A stretch of 22,013 nucleotides of DNA, from assembly GCA_002389175.1 (NCBI GenBank), contig DGNZ01000349.1:1-22013 (forward strand), written 5' to 3'. Below, one piece after another: positions 15,285 through 22,013 of this stretch. This DNA is from Rhodospirillaceae bacterium UBA4479. Lineage in GTDB: Bacteria; Pseudomonadota; Alphaproteobacteria; Rhodospirillales; Casp-alpha2. Numbering within the stretch: the stretch's first letter is position 1; each line of letters opens with the position of its first letter. Both the position numbers and the translations under genes were made by a program. The notes beneath the pieces are model-generated. The model did not search any database. It was given only the letters and a program-made list of their open reading frames with translations, and was not told the origin of the DNA.

Positions 15285-15702
15285 CGCAAGATATGGTGCT
15301 GTCAGACGAATGCGAACTCGTCTCAGAGCCTGATCCGAAAGTAGTTGAGTGATTTCAGTCGGTTGTGATTCTCTCGTTTGTGATGAAGCAAATGAGGAGG
15401 CACAACATGTGGACTGTTACCGATGAAATTATGACGCCAGAGGAATGGGCTGAGCAATGGCCTGCGGCACAATCACATTAAGAGAAAAGCATATCCGACA
15501 CAAACTCCCATGGGGTCTCTAGTTCCATGCTTGCACCTCCATATAATCAAGCAGTGTTAGAGTTCCAGCTAGAGAAAATTACTCCAAGCTCCTTAAAGGG
15601 GCTTACAGCAACAAAGCCTGTTCATTATATGGGTATAAACATGGGTATACGGGTGCATATCATATAAATATTATTATTTATCAATACACTAACCTTCATA
15701 AT
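15285..15702. other. Gene-poor 418-bp stretch between MOSC gene and tRNA-Sec
   Basis: Apart from the 24-codon frame at 15407-15481 I see no gene. The last 100 bp before the tRNA are strongly A+T-rich and include a near-repeated ATGGGTATA (around 15629 and 15641). This is the 3' flank of a tRNA gene, a usual integration spot for mobile DNA, but no second copy of the tRNA end is visible here. Confidence 0.4.
15407..15481 (+). CDS. 24-residue mini-ORF, possibly the truncated start of an IS5-type transposase
   Basis: MWTVTDEIMTPEEWAEQW... has an excellent ribosome site (GAGGAG, 7 bp from the ATG) but stops after 24 codons. The MWT opening followed by an EEWA motif recalls the first residues of IS5-family transposases. 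GAGCCTGATCCGAAAGT at about 15326 could be such an element's end. No matching right end or remaining transposase is present. It may be a decayed insertion, a real small peptide, or chance. The resemblance is from memory and unverified. Confidence 0.3.
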   Translation: MWTVTDEIMTPEEWAEQWPAAQSH

Positions 15703-15795
15703 TGGCGGAAGAGGTAGGAGTCGAACCCAAAGGAGCGTTAAACGCCCTTCACCGGTTTTGAAGACCGGGCGCCCGACCACGGACGTGACTCTTCC
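15703..15795 (-). tRNA. selC: Selenocysteine tRNA (anticodon UCA)
   Basis: A 93-nt tRNA with encoded CCA. The anticodon loop CTTCAAA carries TCA, which reads UGA, within a CCGGT/ACCGG stem. The long variable arm (AAGG-GCGT pairing with ACGC-T-CCTT, one bulge) and the T loop TTCGACT fit tRNA-Sec. Acceptor GGAAGAG pairs with CTCTTCC over 7 bp, and G is the discriminator. Between T loop and discriminator there are 12 nt, whereas E. coli tRNA-Sec has 13 (8+5), so the acceptor/T stack seems one position shorter with a U-C mismatch at the junction. Its 5' end is 9 bp after the selB stop codon on the same strand, suggesting co-transcription with selA-selB. Confidence 0.95.
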
Positions 15796-15804
15796 TCGGG
15801 GACA

Positions 15805-17772
15805 TTAGCCAGCCGTCATCGAGGTGTCCATATCATCTACGGCCGATGCGCTTGGATCGTTTAGGGGATCGTGAAAAATACGATCACCGTCCCCGATAAT
15901 GATGCGGGTATCGCCGTTGCGATGCGTGAAATCACACAGATCAAAGTATTCCAACACCTCAATAGTCACGTTTCGACCAAGCCCTGTAGCATCCCTAAAC
16001 GCGGCGGCTGTAAAATGATCGCCCAACTTCGTCGCCTCTTGAGCCAAAATGCGCAGGCTTGATGCAAGAAAAAACCGATTTTTAGCGACCGGATGCAGCA
16101 GATCAAGACGTGTCGCCGATATAAATGTGCTGACAATCGTTTCGGTCGGCGCATCAAGAGAGTCCGCCAGCTCGACAACCCGAGGCGGAGCGGTGCCTTG
16201 TGATGCTAACAAGGGTTGAAGGCGTTGCCAGAGAGATGCCTCTTCGTTGGATAAGGCCATTTGAAAGTTGGGGCTGGTTACATGCGCGCCAATTATCTTC
16301 AATGTGCCTGCGGTTTCGGCGATCTTTATGACATTTCGGAACTGTGGCGCTGTCAGTCCAGATCCCACGCGACGATGAAGTTCAGCTAAGCCGATACCGA
16401 TCGCGGATGGATGTGCAGCATGGTACGCGTCGACGGCTTCCGCCACATTCTTACATAGATTATCCCATCGCTCAGATGAAATGAGCACCCGCGCATCAAC
16501 GGGTCCAGCCAGTTTTGCATTGAAAGTCTGACTAAGCTTTTCGATATCTTTTTCATAAACGTTCCAGGCGCGCACAAGCCCAGCGACCTCAATGATACCA
16601 TTACCGCAGTTTAACTGCGCCGCCAGAGCTGCTTCGAGATTGTCATGTGCCATCGCGCGCAACTGTTCTAGACGCGGAACAGTCGATATCTTCCTTTTAG
16701 GTGCCATCGGATCAATCACCCGGCCGCCACCGATCGTGCGACTCGCCGATAGGTCTCGTAAAATTATACGGTCTCCATGAACCGCAGAAACAGGGCTTTG
16801 CAATACGAGGTGAACGAGCCCCCGGTCTCCGGGGCGGATCAGATTTTCGCCTAATACTTGAAAACGCGCAGGTATATCTGCGGCACCGATATGAACATGG
16901 AGTTTGCCACGTGAGCCAAAGGGGCAATTTTCACTCGCCAATATGTCTATCTCGGCATCCAACCGATGAGAGACCTGAATGTGGTCCGGTGCCACCAACC
17001 AATCGCCGCGCGATACGGTATCCACGTTGATATTGCTGCCCGCAATATTTATACCGAGGCGCTCGCCCGCAACGCCTTCATCGCTGGTTTTGTTTTGTGC
17101 ATGTAAGCCACGCACGCGGGCCAGATCGCCATCAGGCGCAACAGCAAGTCGGTCCCCAATGGCGACGCGTCCGCTCACAAGCGTACCTGTCACAACGAGG
17201 CCACTGCCCGTGATAGAAAATGCGCGGTCGACAATAAAACGAGATGGTCCGTCCGCAGATGGCAGCGCATGATCACGCGCCGTCACCGCCAGGTGCGTCT
17301 GAACCTCTTTAATACCCTGTCCCTCATGGGTCGAGACGGGGAACACAGGTGACCCCGCAAGGGTGGTCTCTGAGAGCATTTTTGAAACCTCCCCGCATAC
17401 CTCCTGTACGCGATCTATGGAGACTTTGTCGCATTTGGTGATGACACAGGCGCCTCTGGTCATGCCAAGAAGATCTATTATCGCCAAATGCTCGACCGTT
17501 TGCGGCATCGAGCCGTCGTCCGCAGCCACGACCAACAGTACAAAATCTATCCCAGCCATGCCCGCCAACATTGTATGCGCAAATTTTTGGTGACCAGGGA
17601 CATCAACAAAGCCGAGGCTGATCCCATCCGGCAATGCTTGGAAGGCATAGCCCAAATCTATGGTCAAACCGCGTCGTTTTTCCTCGGCGAGACGATCCGT
17701 ATCGACACCCGTCAACGCGCGCACCAACGCGGTCTTGCCGTGGTCGACATGCCCTGCTGTTGCGATAATCAT
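15805..17772 (-). CDS. selB: Selenocysteine-specific elongation factor SelB
   Basis: A 655-residue GTPase that carries Sec-tRNA to the ribosome and recognises the SECIS hairpin after the UGA codon. The N-terminal EF-Tu-like GTPase has G1 GHVDHGKT (7-14), G3 DVPGH (57-61) and G4 TKCD (112-115). Beta-barrel domains II and III extend to about residue 380, including [16 protein letters not shown]-terminal winged-helix repeats (about 385-640) bind SECIS RNA. The length is normal for bacterial SelB. The start codon ATG overlaps the selA stop (ATGA), so translation is coupled. tRNA-Sec follows directly. G4 has T and C in place of the consensus N and K-x, a variant also usual in SelB proteins. Confidence 0.96.
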   Translation of the reverse strand: MIIATAGHVDHGKTALVRALTGVDTDRLAEEKRRGLTIDLGYAFQALPDGISLGFVDVPGHQKFAHTMLAGMAGIDFVLLVVAADDGSMPQTVEHLAIIDLLGMTRGACVITKCDKVSIDRVQEVCGEVSKMLSETTLAGSPVFPVSTHEGQGIKEVQTHLAVTARDHALPSADGPSRFIVDRAFSITGSGLVVTGTLVSGRVAIGDRLAVAPDGDLARVRGLHAQNKTSDEGVAGERLGINIAGSNINVDTVSRGDWLVAPDHIQVSHRLDAEIDILASENCPFGSRGKLHVHIGAADIPARFQVLGENLIRPGDRGLVHLVLQSPVSAVHGDRIILRDLSASRTIGGGRVIDPMAPKRKISTVPRLEQLRAMAHDNLEAALAAQLNCGNGIIEVAGLVRAWNVYEKDIEKLSQTFNAKLAGPVDARVLISSERWDNLCKNVAEAVDAYHAAHPSAIGIGLAELHRRVGSGLTAPQFRNVIKIAETAGTLKIIGAHVTSPNFQMALSNEEASLWQRLQPLLASQGTAPPRVVELADSLDAPTETIVSTFISATRLDLLHPVAKNRFFLASSLRILAQEATKLGDHFTAAAFRDATGLGRNVTIEVLEYFDLCDFTHRNGDTRIIIGDGDRIFHDPLNDPSASAVDDMDTSMTAG

Positions 17773-19187
17773 CGGTTAAGGTCGTAGATCCCTGCGAAGT
17801 TGTTCAATTGATCCAATAATACGCTTTCTTCGTCGACACCCAGGCAACGCAGATCGAGTAATAGCGCCCCATCGGACAATCGTCCAATGATCGGAATGGG
17901 TAGACCACGAAATGCCGCTGCCATATGTGCAACGGCTTTTCCTTTTGCCCGTTGTCCGGCGACAGGTGTGATGTTGAGTGCGACACTTGGCAAGCGATCA
18001 ACCGGTAATGACCCGCTACCGATTTGACTCTGACAGTCTTGGGCTGTGACCTCGGCTAATCCATCCAGATGTTTTTGAAATGCAAGTAAAAGGCGGGCCG
18101 CTTGCGCACGAATTTCGTCAACGTCGCGTGTTAATAAATGCAGAACAGGCAGGCGGTTCATCAAACGATCTGGGTCACGGTATAACTGCAAGGTCGCGGC
18201 CAACCCGGCAAGCGTGACCTTGTCCAGTCTCAAGGCCCGTTTCATTGGGTTCTTTTTGAGTTTTTTGATTTGATCTGCTCGTCCGCAGATGATGCCGGCT
18301 TGTGGGCCGCCTAATAACTTGTCGCCCGAGAATGTAACCAGGTCGGCACCATTCGCTATCGCCGATTGTGGCGTTGGCTCGTGCGGTAATCCAAGTGAGG
18401 AAAAATCGATAAGTGTGCCGCTTCCAAGGTCGATTGCGCATGGCAATTCATGTTTATGAGCGATGCCGATCAGATCTGGTTCGGGAACCTCGGCGACGAA
18501 ACCGTCAATGCGATAGTTCGCCATGTGTACTTTCATGATCAGCGCGGTTTTAGTGCTAATTGCGGACTCAAAATCTGCCGCGTGGGTGCGGTTCGTGGTG
18601 CCGACTTCAACAAGTTTGCAGCCTGCACTTTTCATGATGTCAGGGATTCGAAAAGAACCACCGATTTCAATCAATTCACCCCTGGAGACAATCACGTCCT
18701 TGCGCCGCGCAAGCGCGGATAAGACCAATAAAACTGCCGCTGCATTGTTATTTACGACGGTGGCGGCTTCAGCCCCGGTGATACGGCAAATCAAATCTTC
18801 AACATGACTGTCCCGATCGCCACGTTTCCCGCTTTTGAGGTCGTATTCCAGATTGGCCGGAAAGCGAGCTGCGTCTTGCATGGCTTCGACCGCGGCCTCG
18901 GCCATCGGGGCCCGACCAAGGTTCGTGTGAATAACTGTCCCTGTAAGATTAAATACACGCCGTAGACTGGTCGTCGCCAATGCAGTTAAACGCTCATGGG
19001 TTGCTTGTAGGATGCCCGCCACGTCATCGCCATTGCCCAGAACCTGTTTTGTCGCCCGACGGTCAGATAGTTCCTGTCGGATTGCATCCGTCACTGCGGT
19101 GCGACCATGTTGTTCAAGCATTTGCTCTGTGTCAGGCGCGCGTAATAACGCGTCAACAGATGGCAAATTAACAAATCTTAATGGCAT
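17769..19187 (-). CDS. selA: L-seryl-tRNA(Sec) selenium transferase SelA
   Basis: A 472-residue PLP enzyme that converts seryl-tRNA-Sec to selenocysteinyl-tRNA-Sec with selenophosphate. The PLP lysine is K290 in the [14 protein letters not shown] motif. Other family blocks are [15 protein letters not shown] (80-94), [13 protein letters not shown] (114-126), [14 protein letters not shown] and VGTTNRTH. The N-terminal helical domain that contacts tRNA-Sec is present, and the length is normal for SelA. The ATG at 19187 has GGAGG 6 bp upstream; a TTG one codon earlier is possible but unlikely. It overlaps selB by 4 bp and lies 174 bp downstream of senA on the same strand. Confidence 0.96.
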   Translation of the reverse strand: MPLRFVNLPSVDALLRAPDTEQMLEQHGRTAVTDAIRQELSDRRATKQVLGNGDDVAGILQATHERLTALATTSLRRVFNLTGTVIHTNLGRAPMAEAAVEAMQDAARFPANLEYDLKSGKRGDRDSHVEDLICRITGAEAATVVNNNAAAVLLVLSALARRKDVIVSRGELIEIGGSFRIPDIMKSAGCKLVEVGTTNRTHAADFESAISTKTALIMKVHMANYRIDGFVAEVPEPDLIGIAHKHELPCAIDLGSGTLIDFSSLGLPHEPTPQSAIANGADLVTFSGDKLLGGPQAGIICGRADQIKKLKKNPMKRALRLDKVTLAGLAATLQLYRDPDRLMNRLPVLHLLTRDVDEIRAQAARLLLAFQKHLDGLAEVTAQDCQSQIGSGSLPVDRLPSVALNITPVAGQRAKGKAVAHMAAAFRGLPIPIIGRLSDGALLLDLRCLGVDEESVLLDQLNNFAGIYDLNR

Positions 19188-19361
19188 CAATGTCCTCCAG
19201 GCATCGCGGGCAGTTGGGCAATTTCAAAACCACCAACGTGAAATCAGCTTACGCTTCGCCTTGTTGATTTGACCAGACCAACGGAGCGGCTTTTTAACCC
19301 TGAACCGCATTTAACGGACGGCTTGTCATTAAAACGTGGTGTTAACGGAAATTGCCGACGC

Positions 19362-20681
19362 CTAAGCCGTGTTGCGTTCTGACAACACCAACCGGAATCC
19401 AGCGAAAATATCGCGCCGATGTGGCTCGAAATAGTTTCGATAAGTGCCATGCATCATACGGGATCGTGTTGTCCATGCTCCACCCCTGAGCACTTTGGTG
19501 CTTCCAAAAAGAAATTGAGAATAATCCTCATACGCGTCTGGTTTGAAGCCTGGATAGGGGGCGAAAGTATCTGCGCACCATTCCCAAACATTGCCGAGCA
19601 TTTGTCGACAATCAAAGCCACTGTCGCCCTCAGGGAATGCCGCCACATCAACGGGGCCAAGGGCGTAGCCATCCAGATTAGCCTTTGTGTGTCCAGCGGG
19701 ATCGTTGCCCCAAGGATAGCGCCTTTTTGTTCGTGCAAGTGTGCCGTCACTGGCACGTTCGCCAAGCGCCGCGACTTCCCATTCGCATTCTGTCGGCAGG
19801 CGCCCACCGGCCCATTTAGCGTAGGCCTCTGCCTCATACCAACATACGTGAATAACCGGCTCGTGCGCGGGCAACGGTAATATCTGATCAAAGCGCCGGA
19901 TAGACCAATTGCTATTGTCGCCTGGTATCCAAAATTTGGGGTGTTCGCCGCCAGTCTCATTGCGCCATTTCAACCCGTCCACGGACCAATGCTGATCATC
20001 GCTATACCCATTATCAGCGATAAAGCTCGCAAATTCCACATTGGTGACCGGTGCTTTAGCAATCTTGAAGGGGGCAATTTCGACATCATGGGATTGTCGC
20101 TCGTTGTCGAATGCGAATGGTGAATCGGCGAGGGCGCCAATGGTGAATCGCCCACCGGGAACCGATGCATAGCCCGGATGGTTGCCGACATTGGTCAACG
20201 CAGATCGGTCGATCAAATTTGCGATCTTTGGTGTCGGATAACCCAGCGTCTGTCGTGCCCACAAAAAGGCCTCGGTATGCATATCTTCGTGAAAGACCCC
20301 GAACTGCGCCATAAACAGGGCATCCGCAGGGACATCGCTATTTTGCAGAGCTGATATCAACGCCTCGTGAGTTTCAGTCATGTATTTAAGCGTTTCATCA
20401 CGGTCGAGTAATGGCAGGTCCCAGCGTACCGCGTGCGGCACATTGATCGAGTCATAGAGCGCATCAGATTTTTCGCCGATCACGCCGCTATGATCGAAGA
20501 ATGCCCGCAACACGAAATATTCGTAAAAATAGGCGACGTGCCCAATCTCCCACTGAATGGGATTGATGGTTGGCAGCTTCGGCCCCATCAGTTGTTCGGC
20601 ATCTAAATCCATGGCAAGTTCGAGGGTCCTTGCCCGCGCGTCTTGCATCATATTGATGATCTCGGTGGCTGATGCAGGCAT
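19362..20681 (-). CDS. senA: Selenoneine synthase SenA (EgtB-like non-haem iron enzyme)
   Basis: A 439-residue member of the EgtB/OvoA sulfoxide-synthase superfamily. An N-terminal DinB-like four-helix domain (about 5-160) carries the three expected iron-binding histidines: H48 in WEIGHVAYFYE, and H131 and H135 in FHEDMHTE. The C-terminal formylglycine-generating-enzyme-like domain runs from about 173 (VPGGRFTIGA) to the end, with CWYEAEAYAKWAGGRLPTE, MLGNVWEW and VLRGGAWTT. In SenA this oxygen-dependent enzyme joins hercynine to a selenosugar, giving the C-Se bond of selenoneine. The assignment as SenA rather than EgtB rests mainly on the divergent senB 41 bp away and the adjacent selD, selA, selB and tRNA-Sec. 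An ergothioneine-type EgtB remains the alternative. The ribosome site is weak. It may head a senA-selA-selB-tRNA transcript. Confidence 0.87.
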   Translation of the reverse strand: MPASATEIINMMQDARARTLELAMDLDAEQLMGPKLPTINPIQWEIGHVAYFYEYFVLRAFFDHSGVIGEKSDALYDSINVPHAVRWDLPLLDRDETLKYMTETHEALISALQNSDVPADALFMAQFGVFHEDMHTEAFLWARQTLGYPTPKIANLIDRSALTNVGNHPGYASVPGGRFTIGALADSPFAFDNERQSHDVEIAPFKIAKAPVTNVEFASFIADNGYSDDQHWSVDGLKWRNETGGEHPKFWIPGDNSNWSIRRFDQILPLPAHEPVIHVCWYEAEAYAKWAGGRLPTECEWEVAALGERASDGTLARTKRRYPWGNDPAGHTKANLDGYALGPVDVAAFPEGDSGFDCRQMLGNVWEWCADTFAPYPGFKPDAYEDYSQFLFGSTKVLRGGAWTTRSRMMHGTYRNYFEPHRRDIFAGFRLVLSERNTA

Positions 20682-20722
20682 GGGTTACCGTTCTGAATAT
20701 TCTGCTGAGTGGGTGAAGATCG

Positions 20723-21685
20723 TTGAAGATTAACGTAATTACGCCAGCTAAGAAACATTCGAAGAATGGCAATCGCGCAACGGCCAAGCGTTGGGCACGC
20801 ATCCTTCGCGATGCCGGTCATTCAGTTCAAATCGATGTCGAATATACGGGCGATGCATTTGATCTCATGATTGCCATCCATGCATGGCGGAGTGCGGCAT
20901 CTGTTAAGGCGTATCTTGCCAAGTATCCATTGGCCCCGCTGATCGTTGGGTTGGGTGGCACTGATATAAACACCTATATGACGACGCATTCTGCTGTCAC
21001 CCTGGACACCATGGAAAAGGCGGATGCGCTTATTTGCTTGCACGATTTGATTGCTCAAAAATTACCAAGCACGCTGGTCAAAAAGCTATATCTTGTGCGC
21101 CAATCAGCAGTCCCTCTTTCTACCCCGCGCGCACCCAGAACACGAACATTCGACGTTTGTGTTGTCGGCCATTTGCGTGAGGAGAAAGACCCGTTTCGAA
21201 CGGCGATGGCCGCAAAGCTGATCGATGAGCAGTCGAAGCTTCGTGTTACACATTTTGGCAAAGCACACACGCAAGCCTGGGCCCGTGATGCGGCAAAGCA
21301 TATGAGAGAAACGTCGCGATACATTTGGCAGGGTGAAGTTGCGCGATGGCAAGTGCGTCGCGAATTCGCACGTACGCGTGCCATGGTCATCAGTTCAAAC
21401 CAAGAAGGCGGTGCAAATGTGGTGTCGGAGGCGATCGTCGCAGGCGTGCCGATCATTGCGTCCGATATTGATGGGAATGTGGGTCTGTTGGGTGAGGATT
21501 ATCCGGGCTTCTTCCCGGTCGGGGACGAAAGGGCGTTAGCGCGGGTATTATGGCGTGCTGAGACTGATCCCACTTTTCTTTCATCACTTGCGGATCACAT
21601 CAACGAATTAAAGCCCCTGTTTTCAGCAGAAAATGAAAGCGCAGAATTGTTGCGTGTTGTTGATGCGGTTACCAGGTCAACGTGA
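20723..21685 (+). CDS. senB: Selenosugar synthase SenB (GT4-like glycosyltransferase)
   Basis: A 320-residue protein of the SenB family. In the characterised pathway it replaces the UDP of a UDP-sugar with selenophosphate-derived selenium to make a selenosugar for SenA. The N-terminal Rossmann half opens KINVITPAKKHSKNGNRATAKRWARIL, a pattern typical of this family. The C-terminal half has the GT-B nucleotide-sugar motif SSNQEGGANVVSEAIVAGVP with E228 and E236. The start is a TTG (no better start in frame), with GGGTGA upstream. It is divergent from senA across 41 bp and overlaps the selD end by 17 bp tail-to-tail. An ordinary GT4 glycosyltransferase is the alternative, made unlikely by the context. 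Confidence 0.87.
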   Translation: MKINVITPAKKHSKNGNRATAKRWARILRDAGHSVQIDVEYTGDAFDLMIAIHAWRSAASVKAYLAKYPLAPLIVGLGGTDINTYMTTHSAVTLDTMEKADALICLHDLIAQKLPSTLVKKLYLVRQSAVPLSTPRAPRTRTFDVCVVGHLREEKDPFRTAMAAKLIDEQSKLRVTHFGKAHTQAWARDAAKHMRETSRYIWQGEVARWQVRREFARTRAMVISSNQEGGANVVSEAIVAGVPIIASDIDGNVGLLGEDYPGFFPVGDERALARVLWRAETDPTFLSSLADHINELKPLFSAENESAELLRVVDAVTRST

Positions 21686-22013
21686 CGGGTTCAATCGCGT
21701 CACCCTCTCTAACGACCTTGCCAACGATTGTCGCATCGGGGTATCCGCGATTGTGAAGGTCTGTGACACATGCTTCTGCCTTTTCCGATGGCAGTGCTGC
21801 CAGTAACCCCCCGGACGTTTGTGGGTCGAAAATGAGCGGATAAACATCGTGCGATGAAGCGTCCTCGACATTTTTAATCGCCCGCCGTAGTCGCACGTTG
21901 GCAGGCTGCAAGGAACTTAAAATGCCGGCCCGCACGGTATCCAGTGCGCCATCCAGTATCGGTAATTTGCTCATATCGAGCGACACATCGACCCCGGACC
22001 CCTTGATCATTTC
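21669..22013 (-). CDS. selD: Selenide, water dikinase SelD, C-terminal part (5' end outside window)
   Basis: Only the last 114-115 residues are visible; the frame stays open through the window's right edge. The piece covers the C-terminal AIRS/PurM-like domain of selenophosphate synthetase, with the diagnostic FDPQTSGGLLAALPSEKA stretch and the preceding DVSLDMSKLPILDGAL region. The enzyme makes selenophosphate from selenide and ATP and would supply both SelA and SenB. The catalytic Cys/Sec and nucleotide motifs lie outside the window, as would any fused oxidoreductase domain. The dedicated paralogue SenC of some selenoneine clusters cannot be excluded. Its stop codon lies inside senB, with a 17-bp convergent overlap. 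Confidence 0.9.
   Translation of the reverse strand, partial: EMIKGSGVDVSLDMSKLPILDGALDTVRAGILSSLQPANVRLRRAIKNVEDASSHDVYPLIFDPQTSGGLLAALPSEKAEACVTDLHNRGYPDATIVGKVVREGDAIEPVTLTW

Noticed and set aside
15600..15702. CRISPR or attachment-site repeats next to tRNA-Sec
   Set aside because: Only a short imperfect ATGGGTATA repeat is present. There is no regular array and no second copy of the tRNA 3' end.
17769..17771. UGA stop of selA as a possible selenocysteine codon, given the Sec machinery
   Set aside because: The protein already has the full SelA length and the UGA is part of the ATGA overlap with the selB start. The downstream frame has no SelA homology.
16592..17787. Plus-strand open frames opposite selB
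   Set aside because: These are shadow frames, rich in Arg, Pro and Ser as expected from reading a G+C-rich gene backwards.

Overview
The window looks like a chromosomal segment of a free-living, probably marine alphaproteobacterium. This rests on gene content and protein style (UrtABCDE-type transporter, FmdA/FmdB, and the SelA-SelB-tRNA-Sec and SenA/SenB sets) and a mid-range base composition. It is an inference; no rRNA or species marker is present. By eye the right third (selenium genes) is richer in G+C than the left and middle.

Layout. (1) 1-2500: a 211-bp terminal-inverted-repeat remnant of an insertion element, then a LysR regulator (-) and a GlxA-type AraC regulator (+) transcribed divergently, ending at a strong bidirectional terminator. 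(2) 2578-14312: a nitrogen-scavenging block for short amides. On the minus strand are a formamidase (fmdA) with its small zinc-ribbon partner (fmdB), a LuxR-type response regulator and a very large hybrid histidine kinase. The kinase's N-terminal half is an NCS1-type permease followed by a cysteine-rich segment. Divergent from the kinase is a five-gene UrtABCDE-type ABC importer. The same heptamer palindrome (TACGTCA, two bases, TGACGTA) occurs before the importer operon and, one base off, before fmdA. This suggests that the kinase/regulator pair co-ordinates uptake and hydrolysis. (3) 14520-15284: a MOSC-domain protein, then a gene-poor stretch with a 24-codon mini-ORF. (4) 15703-22013: a selenium block. 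The minus strand carries senA (selenoneine synthase), selA, selB and tRNA-Sec in one direction. senB (selenosugar synthase) diverges from senA and overlaps tail-to-tail with a selD-type selenophosphate synthetase that runs off the window.

How it fits together. In the amide block a substrate is probably sensed by the permease-like kinase, imported by UrtABCDE and hydrolysed by FmdA to ammonia plus formate. In the selenium block SelD makes selenophosphate. That feeds SelA (Sec-tRNA synthesis, used by SelB at UGA codons) and SenB (selenosugar), whose product SenA joins to hercynine on the way to selenoneine. The selenoprotein itself, the hercynine-making methyltransferase and the final C-Se lyase are not in the window. 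The most noteworthy points are the physical union of the selenoneine and selenocysteine pathways, the transporter-like sensor kinase, its putative shared operator, and a tRNA-Sec whose acceptor/T arm looks one position shorter than in E. coli.
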